A stretch of DNA of 64,000 bases from contig CAVXOL010000022.1 of the NCBI GenBank assembly GCA_963763325.1, positions 298,173 through 362,172 on the forward strand, given 5' to 3'. Position numbers and translations under genes: made by a program. Under the pieces are notes generated by a model that saw only the letters and a list, made by a program, of their open reading frames with translations, searched no databases and was not told where the DNA came from. The stretch is from JBBECJ01 sp963763325 (GTDB taxonomy: Bacteria > Chloroflexota > Chloroflexia > Thermomicrobiales > CFX8). Below, one piece after another: positions 41,173 through 50,359 of this stretch; within the stretch, counting starts at the first letter, position 1, and every line of letters starts with the position of its first letter.

Positions 41173-42126
41173 TTACCTGTGCTGGATCCGTGGGTCGAAG
41201 AGCACGAACGAGATGTCGGTCAGGAAGTTGATCAGGACGAAGATCGTCGCGACGACCAGCACGACCCCCTGGACGACCGGGTAGTCGCGGACGCCGATGG
41301 CTGACAGCAGAAAGGTGTTCACGCCCGGCCAGTTGAAGAGGAACTCGACCAGGACGCTGCCGGCGAACATCGCGCCGAACTGTAGCGCGACGACCGTCAC
41401 GACCGGCAGGAGCGCATTCTGGAGGACGTGCCGGCGCAGGATCGTGATCTCGCCGAGTCCCTTCGCGCGGGCCGTCCGGACATAGTCGTTGCCCATCTGC
41501 TCCAGCATCGACGAGCGCGTCATCCGCATCGTGATCGCCATCGGGCCGAGCATCAGCGCCACGACCGGCATCGCGGCCCGCTTCAGAAACTCGGTGAAGT
41601 CGTCACGTGGAGCGACGAAGCCGTTGGCGGGCAGCCAGTCGAGCTGGATCGCGAAGAGATAGACCATCAGCAGGCCGCTGACGAAGACCGGCACCGAGAA
41701 TCCGAGCAACGCGATCGATGAGACGGCCGGATCGATCAGTGAGCGCCGGTAGCGAGCAGCCAGGATGCCGAGCGGAATTCCAATCAGGACGGCCAGCACG
41801 ATGGCCGGCACGATGATCATCATCGTCCGGGGCAAGCGGGTGAACAGGTCGTTCGCCACCGGGCGGCCGTTGACGAATGAGTTGCCGAGGTCGAGCCTGA
41901 CCGTATCTCCCAGATAGGTAACGTACTGCTCCCAGATCGGGCGGTCCAGCCCCAGTTCCGCGCGGACGCGCGCGATGTCCTCCTCGGTCGGGTTGGAGTC
42001 GATCCCGCCGAGTACGGCCATCGCCGGATCGCCCGGTAGCAGATGCAACAACAGGAAGACCGTCGTGACGATCAGGTAGAGCAGGATGATGGTCGCGATC
42101 AGCCGCCGGATGACGTAGGCGCCCAA
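41173..42126 (-). CDS. Peptide-type ABC transporter permease (DppB/OppB-like), second copy
   Basis: 317 aa, TTG start with AGGAG nine bases upstream. N-terminal MGAYVIRRLIATIILLYL, then LLPGDPAMAVLGG and VTYLGDTVRLDLG. The EAA loop is VRTARAKGLGEITILRRHVL and the end SFVLFDPRIQHR. It forms a pair with the gene at 40256, 14 bases away. Confidence 0.92.
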   Translation of the reverse strand: MGAYVIRRLIATIILLYLIVTTVFLLLHLLPGDPAMAVLGGIDSNPTEEDIARVRAELGLDRPIWEQYVTYLGDTVRLDLGNSFVNGRPVANDLFTRLPRTMMIIVPAIVLAVLIGIPLGILAARYRRSLIDPAVSSIALLGFSVPVFVSGLLMVYLFAIQLDWLPANGFVAPRDDFTEFLKRAAMPVVALMLGPMAITMRMTRSSMLEQMGNDYVRTARAKGLGEITILRRHVLQNALLPVVTVVALQFGAMFAGSVLVEFLFNWPGVNTFLLSAIGVRDYPVVQGVVLVVATIFVLINFLTDISFVLFDPRIQHR

Positions 42127-42144
42127 CGGTGCTCGCTCCTCTCT

Positions 42145-42203
42145 TCGAGAATCGGGAATCGAGAACAGCGCGCGGGGTCTAGCTGCCTCGACTTCCCGAT
42201 TCC
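42145..42203. repeat. GGGAATC-word hairpin between binding-protein and permease genes
   Basis: TCGAGAATCGGGAATCGAG (42145-42163) faces CTCGACTTCCCGATTCCCGG (42187-42206) with one bulge. It is intergenic within the operon. The same word GGGAATC is repeated at 48161-48175. Confidence 0.6.
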
Positions 42204-42207
42204 CGGA

Positions 42208-44031
42208 CTATGCGTCCGGGTCGATCCAGATGTACTCCATGAAGGCCTCGGAGCCGAGTCCGGCAGCGGTGATCCGCGTGTAGCCCTTGACGTTGGCAGC
42301 CATTACCTCGGCCTGCGGGCGGAACAGGATGAAGATCCACGGAGCATCATCGAGCAGCACTTCGGTGAACTGCCTGTAGATCTCCTTGCGCGCGTCAGGG
42401 TCCAACTCCGAGCGGCCCTGGGCCAGCAGCTCGGCTAGCTCCGGATTGTCGTAGCCGACGCCCATCGCGTATTGTGACGCTCCGGTGTCGAAGTAGACAC
42501 TGTAGGCGTCTGGATCGGGGTAGGCGAGGCTCAGCCCATCCTGCATCATCTGGTAGTCGCCGGTCGTCCGCCGTTCGGTCAGCGTCGGCACGTCCTGCTG
42601 GATGATGTTGACGGTGAAGCCGAGGTCTTCGAGTTGCTGGGCGACGACCTGGCCGGTATCGGAGTGGACACTGATCGTCGCGACCGCGAAGTCGAGCGTC
42701 ACGGTTGACGGATCGACGCCGGCTTCGGCGAGCAGCTCCTGTGCCCGGTCTGGATCGTAGGACCAATGGCCGTCAAGCTCTTCGTGGTACCACGGTGACT
42801 CACTTGGGAACAGCGCGACCGTCATCTCCTCACCCTCGCCACCGAAGGCGACGGCGATAACCGCCTCTCGGTCGATCGCGAAGTTGAGTGCCTGGCGGAC
42901 GAGAGGGTTGTCGAGCGGTGGCCGGCCGACGTTGAGTCGGACGATGTTGTAGGTGTCGAAGCCCTTGAAGCTGGTGTAATTGTCGTCTTCCTCGAACTCG
43001 GCCATGTTCTGCCACGGCACATACTCAACGAAGTTGATCTCGCCGCTGCGCATCGCGTTCATGCGGGCGTTGTCGTCGGGGATCGGCACCTGCTCGATCG
43101 AGTCGAGGTAGGGCAGGCCCTCTTTCCAGTAGTTCGGATTCTTGACGAGCGTGTACTTGACTTCCTTCTCGAACGAGTCAAGCATGAAAGGTCCGGTGCC
43201 GTTCATCTCCGCGGTCGGGTCGACGCCCGATTCGATCCAGTCCTTGTCGATCATGTACATCGTGCTGGTCGCCAGGACGGGCAATAGCGTCGCGTAGGGC
43301 TGCGGCAGCGTCATCGTGACGGTGAAATCGTCGGTCGCTTCGTAGGAGCCGACGTTTGACAGCTCGACGCGCCGTGAGGCGCCTGTCTCCTCATCCATGA
43401 TCCGGTCGAACGTCGCGACGACATCCTCTGCCTCGAAGGTCGCCCCGTCGTGGAAGGTCACACCCTGGCGCAGGCTCATGACATATTCCAGGCCGTCGTC
43501 AGAGACTTCCCAGCTTTCCGCCAGCGCGCCGACCAGGTTGCCGTCAACGTCATACTCGACCAGCGTGTCGTAGATGTTGCCCTGCAACGACGACGAACTG
43601 GCCCCATACGCGATGTGCGGATCGAAGGCGATCGGGTCGCGCAGAAGTCCGAAAATAAGTGTCCCGCCAGCGACACCCTCACCAGCCGGAGGTGCAGCCG
43701 CGCCAGTCGTCGAAGTTGGCTCTGGAGCGGTGCCGCCGGTTGTTGCTGTCGGCTCGTCGTCCGTTTCGCCGGTCGTTGGGCTGGCCTCGGTGCTGGGTGG
43801 GGCCGTACCAGCGGGTGATGTGGCGCCTGGGCCACTGCTGGTTGTGTTCGTTGGCTCTTCGTCGTCATCATCGTCGCCACCGCAGGCGGCCAGCAGGCCA
43901 CCGATGACCGGCGCACTCAGTCCAAGTAATGCGGTCCGCTTCAGCAGCTTTCGTCGCGAGACCGGGCCGGCAAGCACTGCCTCAAGTCGTCCGTGCTGCT
44001 CATCGTCAGCCAGTCGATACCGATTCTCCAT
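42208..44031 (-). CDS. ABC transporter substrate-binding lipoprotein, SBP_bac_5 family, second copy
   Basis: 607 aa from the ATG at 44031 (AGAAGG upstream; frame open to 44052). The export signal VSRRKLLKRTALLGLSAP with twin arginines is followed by lipobox GLLAAC, a run of five Asp and a Thr/Pro/Ala-rich linker. The mature domain has GALAESWEVSDDGLEYVMSL, LRQGVTFHDGATFEAEDVV and DDAPWIFILF near the C-terminus. It supplies ligand to the permease pair downstream. Its neighbours upstream are creatininase- and RraA-family genes, pointing to an amide-type ligand. Confidence 0.9.
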   Translation of the reverse strand: MENRYRLADDEQHGRLEAVLAGPVSRRKLLKRTALLGLSAPVIGGLLAACGGDDDDDEEPTNTTSSGPGATSPAGTAPPSTEASPTTGETDDEPTATTGGTAPEPTSTTGAAAPPAGEGVAGGTLIFGLLRDPIAFDPHIAYGASSSSLQGNIYDTLVEYDVDGNLVGALAESWEVSDDGLEYVMSLRQGVTFHDGATFEAEDVVATFDRIMDEETGASRRVELSNVGSYEATDDFTVTMTLPQPYATLLPVLATSTMYMIDKDWIESGVDPTAEMNGTGPFMLDSFEKEVKYTLVKNPNYWKEGLPYLDSIEQVPIPDDNARMNAMRSGEINFVEYVPWQNMAEFEEDDNYTSFKGFDTYNIVRLNVGRPPLDNPLVRQALNFAIDREAVIAVAFGGEGEEMTVALFPSESPWYHEELDGHWSYDPDRAQELLAEAGVDPSTVTLDFAVATISVHSDTGQVVAQQLEDLGFTVNIIQQDVPTLTERRTTGDYQMMQDGLSLAYPDPDAYSVYFDTGASQYAMGVGYDNPELAELLAQGRSELDPDARKEIYRQFTEVLLDDAPWIFILFRPQAEVMAANVKGYTRITAAGLGSEAFMEYIWIDPDA

Positions 44032-44070
44032 CGTGGTGCCTTCTCTCCTCAATCATCAGGATCGATCGCG

Positions 44071-44856
44071 TCACTGAATCCGGGTATCGTGTTCCCTAAA
44101 GATGTTGACGAACTCTACTCCTTTGTCAACCACATGGGCCAGTAGTTTGCCACCTGCGTCGGCGCTGAAGTTCGACACATCGCCCATCACGCCGTTCGGC
44201 GCGAGGTCGAGCGTGTCGAAGTAGATGTGTCCTGCCACATCGCCGAGCGCGACATTGGTGCTGCCACGGATGGTCATCCCGTCGTAGGTGTTCAGGTTCT
44301 CGGTCTCGGTCAGGTCGAGCCGGCAGTCGTCGGGGAAGAGGAACATGTTGAACGACATGATCGGGTCGCTGCCATGCCCGATCGCGACGCCCTGCTTGCC
44401 GTATGCCTCGGCCATCGTCGCTGCCGAGAAGAGGCGGAACGGCTCGATGCAGCCCATCCGGACGCCGTATTCGAGCCGGACCTTGCGTGCCACCTGGTCG
44501 AGGATCGGCATGTTGCCGTTGTGGCCGCAGAGGAAGATGAGGTGGTCCAGCCCGTGGTCGAGGAAACTGACGACGACGTCGTACATGACGGCCTTGACCG
44601 TCTCGGCCTGGAGCGTGACGGTTCCCGGAAAGCGACGGAAGACCTCCGAGTAGCCGTAGGGCAGCATTGGCGCGACGATTGCGCCGGTCTGCTCGGCAAT
44701 CTGGTCGCCAACCCATTCACTGATCCGAAAGTCGCCGACCGGTGTCGCCGGGCCATGTTGCTCGATCGACGCGCTCGGGATCAGGATCACCGGATTCGCT
44801 GCATACGCCTCCTCCGCTTCCTTCCACGTCATCTGGGCCAGCCGGGTCTTTGCCAT
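44071..44856 (-). CDS. Creatininase family amidohydrolase
   Basis: 261 aa from the ATG at 44856 with GAGAGGAG upstream. Metal motif SIEQHGPATPVGDF gives E32, H34 and D42. FLCGHNGN provides the next conserved His and Asn. The family includes creatinine amidohydrolase, MftE peptidase and a formamide hydrolase of cofactor synthesis, all hydrolysing C-N bonds with two metals. It is intact, unlike the frameshifted family member at 45659. Part of the LacI-controlled operon. Confidence 0.87.
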   Translation of the reverse strand: MAKTRLAQMTWKEAEEAYAANPVILIPSASIEQHGPATPVGDFRISEWVGDQIAEQTGAIVAPMLPYGYSEVFRRFPGTVTLQAETVKAVMYDVVVSFLDHGLDHLIFLCGHNGNMPILDQVARKVRLEYGVRMGCIEPFRLFSAATMAEAYGKQGVAIGHGSDPIMSFNMFLFPDDCRLDLTETENLNTYDGMTIRGSTNVALGDVAGHIYFDTLDLAPNGVMGDVSNFSADAGGKLLAHVVDKGVEFVNIFREHDTRIQ

Positions 44857-44875
44857 GGTGGCTCCTCTCGTGAGG

Positions 44876-44955
44876 GACATAGGGATGTAGGGACGTAGGG
44901 ATATAGGGGCTGACGAATATTCTCCTACATCCCTACATCCCTGACGTCCCTAGTC
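44876..44955. repeat. GTAGGGAT-word intergenic repeats
   Basis: AGGGATGTAGGGACGTAGGGA at about 44880-44900 has three near-identical 8-base words and faces CTACATCCCTACATCCCTGA at about 44924-44943. The two sides can pair imperfectly. It lies inside the operon, between a creatininase-family and an RraA-family gene. Confidence 0.6.
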
Positions 44956-45651
44956 AATAATCTCCGCCCCTCGCTCACGCAAGTAGTCGTCAGAGTCTTC
45001 GAGGATGACTTCTCCGCGAGCGATGGCTTCGAACCAGTTCTTCTCCAGCTCCATCCGCGCGTGGGTGCGGGCCAGGACGGCTTCGGCTTCTTCCTTGCGG
45101 ACGACGACGGCGCCGTCCTCGTCGCCAACGATGATGTCGCCGGGGTTGACGATGACGCCGCCACAGTCGATCGTCGTGTTGATCTGGCCGACGCCCTCCT
45201 TGGTCGGGCCGACTGGCGTCAGCCCGGTCGCGTAGACGACGAGGCCGATATCACGGATTTCGGCGACATCACGGACGAGCGCGTCGGTCAGGACGCCGGC
45301 GATGCCCTTCGCCTTGGCGATGCCGCTCATGACGCCGCCCCAGACCGACAGGTTCATCTCGAACCCACCCGAGATGACGATCACGTCACCGGGATTCGCC
45401 ATGTGGATCGCCTTCGTCGCCAGCAGGTTGTCCCCCGGGCGTGCCTTGACAGTGAAGGCCGGTCCACAGAGCGGCGCCATCGGCGCGTAGATCGGCTTGA
45501 TCCTGGCGTCGAAGGTCTGATAGCGGCCCTGTATATCGGAGATGTTCGCCGACGCCAATCCCCGGAACTGCTCGACAATCGCCGGATCAGCCCGCTCGAA
45601 TGACTTGCGAACGATAAACCCTGGATCGTGGTGCCACGACTCCCCCTGCAT
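44950..45651 (-). CDS. RraA family protein (aldolase-like), second copy
   Basis: 233 aa; the ATG has AGGGATCC upstream. Core motifs: CGPAFTVKARPGDNLLATKA, NPGDVIVISGGFEMN, WGGVMSGIAKAKGIAGVLTD, VRDVAEI and NPGDIIVGDEDGAVVV. It resembles aldolase-type RraA proteins and sits between two creatininase-family genes, so an enzymatic role in the pathway is likely. Paralogue of the gene at 31199. Confidence 0.87.
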   Translation of the reverse strand: MQGESWHHDPGFIVRKSFERADPAIVEQFRGLASANISDIQGRYQTFDARIKPIYAPMAPLCGPAFTVKARPGDNLLATKAIHMANPGDVIVISGGFEMNLSVWGGVMSGIAKAKGIAGVLTDALVRDVAEIRDIGLVVYATGLTPVGPTKEGVGQINTTIDCGGVIVNPGDIIVGDEDGAVVVRKEEAEAVLARTHARMELEKNWFEAIARGEVILEDSDDYLRERGAEIID

Positions 45652-45658
45652 CGGATCC

Positions 45659-46380
45659 CTAACTCAACTCATCCTTGACGAACGCGACGATCCGCTCGAC
45701 GGCGCGTGACTGGATCGGGCGCCCTTCTCGGCCGTCCCGACTTCCGGGTTGCCGACGACGCCTGAATCGGAGCGGGCGCGCATGCCCTTGTACTGGGTGA
45801 TGTCGGCGTAGGGCACGCTGTCGGTCGGGGTCTGGTCCTTGATCCGGTCGCGGACGACCATGTCAGGTTCGAGGTGCAGCATGATCGAGGTGCCGATCTC
45901 GGACGCGTGGCCGTTGGCGTGCGGGCCGGAATCGACGATGTCCTTGACGAGCCCAGCGGCGAAGTCCCACCAGAAGACCTGCGCGCAGCGGACGCCGTGC
46001 TTGTCCTGCAACTCCATCGCGACCTCGCCGATCGGGCCGATGTTGCCGCGATGGCTGTTGATGAACAGCACCCGCTTGAAGCCCCACGAGATGACGCTCT
46101 CGGCCGTCTCCCTGACGTAGGCCATCAGCGTTGCCGTCGAGATGTTGAGGGTGCCGGGGAAGTCGCCCAGCGAGCGGGAGAAGCCGACCGGCAGCGTTGG
46201 CAGGACCGGCGCGCCAAGCTGTTCGCCGACCAGCCTCGCGATGTGGGTGACAACGATCGTGTCGGTCCCGACCGGCAGATGCTGGCCATAGACCTCAACC
46301 GCCCCGGTTGGGATGATGACGAGGTCGGTTTCCTTCCGCAGGGCGTCGAAATCGACCCACGGCTTCTCCATCATGTACAT
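45659..46380 (-). pseudogene. Creatininase family amidohydrolase with a C-terminal frameshift
   Basis: From the ATG at 46380 (GGGAG upstream) the protein has E29, H34 and D40 in GAVEVYGQHLPVGTD, and LFINSHRGNIGPIGEVAMEL, so the active site is present. Near 45715-45725 the frame changes. As read, the last 20 or so residues are GARSSHAPSSG and similar nonsense ending at 45664. With one extra G in the GGG run the frame gives GRPIQSRAVERIVAFVKDEL and stops at 45659, a normal family C-terminus. Either a one-base deletion or a homopolymer sequencing error; the enzyme may well be functional. It is the first gene of the LacI-controlled operon. Confidence 0.7.
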
Positions 46381-46423
46381 CGCTGCTCCCACTCCCTCTC
46401 GTTGGTGGCGACATGCGTAGGTT

Positions 46424-46447
46424 GTTACCGTTCCCGTGAACGATAAC
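46424..46447. promoter_or_regulatory. LacI-type operator 1
   Basis: GTTACCGTTCCCGTGAACGATAAC is written here in two parts, GTTACCGTTCCC (46424-46435) and GTGAACGATAAC (46436-46447), which form a near-perfect 24-base palindrome centred on CG, as usual for LacI-family operators. It overlaps the -10 box of the creatininase operon promoter. The first 19 bases recur exactly at 50324. Confidence 0.8.
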
Positions 46448-46473
46448 GTAGCACAGCACTTTCTAACGGTCAA
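46445..46473 (-). promoter_or_regulatory. Promoter of the creatininase-RraA-importer operon
   Basis: On the minus strand TTGACC (46468-46473), a 17-base spacer and TACGTT (46445-46450). The operator at 46424-46447 overlaps the -10 box and start point, which implies repression. The promoter at 50360 has the same design. Confidence 0.65.
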
Positions 46474-46491
46474 TTGCCTCGACTGCCGGTG

Positions 46492-48129
46492 TCATCCCAT
46501 CGCGGGATAGACCCCGATCCCGCCGCCGCCACGGGGGTCGGCTCCGGCTTCCAGATCGCCGGATTCGGTGATGCGGATCGCCTGGACGCGGGACATGTAG
46601 GTGCTGCGTTGGACATCATTACCGATCGCTTGCAAGGCATCATCCGTCTCGGACGGGAATGATGGTTCGATGAAGAGCAGCTGCTCCTCTTCGCTGTGGA
46701 ACCGGGGGGCGGAGACGGCGCTACCCATGTCCATGCCGTGGTCGATGACGTTGACGAGCGACTGGGTGACGGCTGTGATAATCCGACTTCCACCTGGCGC
46801 GCCGACGCCGATATACGGTTCGCCGTCGCGGAAGACGATCATCGGTAGCAGGCCGCCGAGCCGCTTGCCGGGGACGATCGAGTCCGAGTGGCCGGGCAAT
46901 GGGTTGAAGTGGCCGAGGAAGTTGTTCCAGAGGAAGCCCAGCCCCGGCGTGACGACGCCGGACCCGGCCAGCGAGCCGATCGAGTGGTTGAACGAGACGA
47001 CATTGCGCTGCTCGTCGACAACGGTGACGTGGGTCGTGCCGGGATCGACGGCCCCGCCACGGACGACGATCCGGTCACCATTCCTGATGCGGTCGGCCCA
47101 GTAGGCTGCCCGCTCCGGCGAGGTCACCTGCTCGGCAAACGTCAGGCCGTCATCGAAGTCGATGCCCTTGAGCCGGACGTTGTCGCTGAAGCTGGCGCGC
47201 TGCACGCGAGCGAAGGTGTCGATGTAGTCGATGCTGTTGTGGCTCATACCCGCGACATCGAAGTTCTTGAGGATGTTGAGCATTTCGACGACCTGCGCGC
47301 CGCTGCCGGGCGGAGCCGGGCTGGTGATCTCGTAGCCACGGTATTCCGAACGCAGGATGTCCTGGTCGATGACGGTGTAGTCGCGCAGGTCAGCGGCGGT
47401 GAAGAGGCCATCGTGCTGCTCGAAATCGGCGCTTGCCTGGCTCGCGATCTCGCCGCTGTAGAAGTCGTCGCCACCGGCATCGGCCAACTGCTGAAGGGTG
47501 TTGGCATAGTCGGCCAATACGATCTGGTCGCCGGCCAGGAACGGGCTGCTGTCCGGCTTGAGGTAGATCTGTCGCGCGCCGTCGGTTGCGTTCAGCTTCT
47601 GCATCAGGGCCGGGTAGCCAGGGCGGGCGTCGTGGGCGTCGCTGGCGACGCCGGGACGCCAGAAGGCGGCGATGTAGGGGTAGACGGTGTAGCCGCCTCG
47701 TGCCAGCCGAATTGCCGGCTCCAGCAGTTCCGCCCACGAGAGCCTGCCGCTGCCATAGCGCTGGACGGCGTCCCAGCAGACCTTGACAAAGCCGGGTGTC
47801 ATCACCGACTGGTGACCGACCTGGTTGGCTTCGCTCTCAATGATGTAGCGGCCGATCGTCTCAGCCCGCCCCTGGAACTCATCGAGCCAGTCGAGCGGGA
47901 CCGGCCGCGAGCCGATCTCGACCTCGCCGTTCATCGCGACCGCCTGCCGGTTTCCGGCGTCGTAGTAGTAGAACAGGCCAGTCCCGCCGATCCCGCACAA
48001 GAGCGGGTTCACGACGCCCTGGACAAAGGCCGCCCCAACGGCCGCGTCAATCGCGTTCCCACTCGCCGCGAAGATGTCCTGGCCCGCCTGCGCCGCCAAC
48101 GGCTCCGGACAGACGATCATGTTGCTCAA
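46492..48129 (-). CDS. Gamma-glutamyltransferase family protein, intact
   Basis: 545 aa, TTG start with AAAGGA eight bases upstream (ATG at 48120 is an alternative). The large-subunit half begins PLAAQAGQDIFAASGNAIDA and has NPLLCGIGGTGLFYYY. The autocatalytic site is DPGTTHVTVVDEQRNVVSFN, where the second Thr of GTTH would become the N-terminal nucleophile. SIVPGKRLGGLLPMIVF and VGAPGGSRIITAV follow. There is no signal peptide, so it may be cytoplasmic, acting on imported gamma-glutamyl compounds. It follows the binding-protein gene at 48215 in the LacI-controlled unit. Confidence 0.9.
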   Translation of the reverse strand: MSNMIVCPEPLAAQAGQDIFAASGNAIDAAVGAAFVQGVVNPLLCGIGGTGLFYYYDAGNRQAVAMNGEVEIGSRPVPLDWLDEFQGRAETIGRYIIESEANQVGHQSVMTPGFVKVCWDAVQRYGSGRLSWAELLEPAIRLARGGYTVYPYIAAFWRPGVASDAHDARPGYPALMQKLNATDGARQIYLKPDSSPFLAGDQIVLADYANTLQQLADAGGDDFYSGEIASQASADFEQHDGLFTAADLRDYTVIDQDILRSEYRGYEITSPAPPGSGAQVVEMLNILKNFDVAGMSHNSIDYIDTFARVQRASFSDNVRLKGIDFDDGLTFAEQVTSPERAAYWADRIRNGDRIVVRGGAVDPGTTHVTVVDEQRNVVSFNHSIGSLAGSGVVTPGLGFLWNNFLGHFNPLPGHSDSIVPGKRLGGLLPMIVFRDGEPYIGVGAPGGSRIITAVTQSLVNVIDHGMDMGSAVSAPRFHSEEEQLLFIEPSFPSETDDALQAIGNDVQRSTYMSRVQAIRITESGDLEAGADPRGGGGIGVYPAMG

Positions 48130-48153
48130 CGGGTGTGTCCTTTCGTCACGGGG

Positions 48154-48215
48154 GAGCGTCGGGAATCGGGAATCGGGGGCATCCGTTCTGTTCGATGCCC
48201 CCGATTCCGGCGCTC
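48154..48215. repeat. GGGAATC-word hairpin between binding-protein and GGT genes
   Basis: GAATCGGGGGCATC pairs perfectly with GATGCCCCCGATTC around a 10-base loop. Outside it GAGCGTCGG pairs with CCGGCGCTC, and an extra GGAATCG word bulges from the left side, as if one 7-base unit had been duplicated there. Confidence 0.65.
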
Positions 48216-50168
48216 TACCCCTTCCGCCAGTCGCGAATGTCCCAGACTTCGACCGCGAACGGCGACGGGTTGTAGCCGGTCAGGTCAGCGCTGGCGGCAG
48301 CGACGTTGTTGCTGGAGACGAGGCCGATGTCTGCCTGGTTTTCAACGACATGACGCTGCATGTCGAGGAAGATCTCGGTGTAGACCTCTGGATCCACCTC
48401 TGTAGCTGCCTGCTGGTAGAGCGCGTTGAACTCCTCGTTCTGGTAGCGCTGGATGTTGCGACCGGCCCAGCCGTTCTCGGCCTGAGCGATGTCCTTCAGC
48501 GGGTCGGCCGACAGGTAGCGTCGGTACCACAGCAGCGGGTAAATCTGGGCAGCGTTGCGCTCGATCCCGAAGTCGTAGTACAGGTGCTGGAACGAGGCGA
48601 CGTTGCTGGCGTCGAAGTAGGCGCTGGCATCGACAGCGGCGATCTCCAGCTCGATCCCAAGCTCACCGAATGACTGCTTGATGACCTCCTGTTCCTTCTG
48701 GCGGACGCTGTTGATCGACGCCGAAGAGATCCAGCTGAGCTTGCGCCCGTTGAGTTCCCGGATCCCGTCGCTGCCGCGGACTGCTCCGGCCTCGTCGAGC
48801 AGGGCGTTGGCCCGGTCCAGGTCATATTCCCAGGTGATGCCTTCCGGCATGTAGTCGGGGCTCTCGTTCATCGTGTAACCGGTCGCTGTGCCGGCGTCGC
48901 CGTAGAGCTGTTCGGCGATGTCGTCACGGGGGATGGCAAGCGCGACCGCCTGACGAACACGCAGGTCCTGGAAATGCGGGTGGGGGACATCGCGATGGGA
49001 TCGCTGGCCGTCCAGCTCCGTCTCGGGGTCTGAGTGGTTGAAGAGCAGCTTCTCGGTGCCGGATCCGGGCCAGGTCACGAGCGTGCCCGCTCCGGCGTCC
49101 CGCAACGAGTCGAGGATCTGCGCCTCGACCTGGAGGTTCCATGCCCAGTCGGCCTCGCCTGACTGGAGGACGGCCCGGGCGGCACTCGCCGCGTCGCCTC
49201 CGCCCTTGAGCTCTACCTCGTCGAAGTAGGGTTTGCCCGGCGCCCAGTAGTCCTGATGAATCTCGTAGAGGACGGTGTCACCTGGGACGAAGTTGGTGAC
49301 TTTGTACGGCCCGGTCCCGACCGGCATCAGGTTGAACGGCGCGTTTGGCGCCTGTTCCCCGACGAAGTCGCTCAGGATGTGCTCGGGCAGGATCGTGCCG
49401 GAGCTGCCGACGAACGGATTGAACCAGGCAGCGACCGGGTTTTTGAAGTTGACCTGAACAGTGTAGTCGTCGATCGCCTCGACCGACTCGACGTCGCTGT
49501 AGAAGCCCAGCGTCGTCGCGTTCGAGAGCGGGTCACTCAGATAGCGAAACGTGAACGCCACATCGTCGGCCGTGAAGTCCTCGCCGTCGTGCCACTTCAC
49601 TCCCTGCCGCAGCGACCAGGTCACGCTCGACTGGTCCTCGGCGATGCTGCCATTCTCGATGCTCGGGATCTCGGCTGCCAGAACCGGGACGAGTTCACCG
49701 TTCGGTCCGAACTGGGCCAGGGGTTCCATGCAGATGTGGATCGCTCCGATGTCCTTGCCGGCGACGGAGAGGTGACCGTTGAGGACAGTCGGCGCCTGCC
49801 ACCAGAGGATACGCAGCATCCCGCCACCGCCGCGCTCGCCCCCGTCTTCGGCAGCCGTCGCGGTTGGCTCATCATCGGCAGGTTCAGTGGCTGCACTGGT
49901 TGGTGAGCCGTCGGTCGCTTCGGTTGCTTCGTCGTCCGGCTCTTCGGTCGCTGCGCCGGTACCGGTGGTTGCGGTTGACTCGTTGGTTGCGCCGGTTGTG
50001 TTGGTCGGTTCGGCGTTCGTCATCGTCGTCACCGCCGCAGGCCGCCAGGAGGCCCGCGATGGCCGGTGCGCTCAGGCCGAGCGCGGTAGCGCGCTTGAGG
50101 ACTGCGCGACGGCTCAATCGCTGTGACTGAGCGGCTGCGAGCAAGTCCTGAAATCGTTCGTCCGTCAT
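48215..50168 (-). pseudogene. ABC transporter substrate-binding lipoprotein (SBP_bac_5), frameshifted in the linker
   Basis: The export signal lies in one frame: MTDERFQDLLAAAQSQRLSR, then RAVLKRATALGLSAPAIAGL and lipobox LLAACGG, followed by Asp residues. The mature domain (about 600 residues: PVLAAEIPSIENGSIAEDQS, LRQGVKWHDGEDFTADDVAF and so on) is in another. The switch falls at about 50015-50030 in the GAC-repeat DNA that encodes the Asp run. Either a sequencing error, a slippage mutation or a possible slipped-strand switch; the protein is otherwise complete at about 650 aa. It is the first gene of the LacI-controlled unit that continues into the GGT gene. Confidence 0.75.
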
Positions 50169-50182
50169 GCTATGCCTTCCCC

Positions 50183-50325
50183 TCAGGCTAGGACCGGTTT
50201 CCGCGTCGCGATTGACAGGTCGATGGGACGGTTGAAGTGGCGCTCGGGGTGGCCGGTTCCGCGTGGTAGACCGACCAGGCTGTACCGGCGCTTGACGCCG
50301 TCGCCGATGACCTGTACGGTGGTGT
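50183..50325 (-). pseudogene. Coding-like remnant of about 46 codons upstream of the binding-protein gene
   Basis: The minus-strand frame reads VQVIGDGVKRRYSLVGLPRG then TGHPERHFNRPIDLSIATRK before a TGA at 50183. Codons are strongly GC3-biased like real genes here. There is no ATG, GTG or TTG between the in-frame TAG at about 50363 and the coding-like part, so it cannot be a complete gene. I read it as the 3' scrap of a lost gene, now forming part of the mRNA leader. I do not recognise the family. Confidence 0.4.
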
Positions 50326-50359
50326 TACCGTTCCCGTGAACGCTACCGGGAACGGTAAC
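50324..50359. promoter_or_regulatory. LacI-type operator 2 (extended palindrome)
   Basis: GTTACCGTTCCCG (50324-50336) and CGGGAACGGTAAC (50347-50359) form a perfect 13-bp inverted repeat with a 10-base spacer. The left arm plus spacer starts with the same 19 bases as operator 1 at 46424, so two overlapping sites may exist. It lies directly next to the -10 box of the leftward promoter and 156 bases before the LacI-family start codon. Confidence 0.82.

Noticed and set aside
46888..48405. 505-codon plus-strand frame
   Set aside because: Antisense to the intact GGT gene; no motif.
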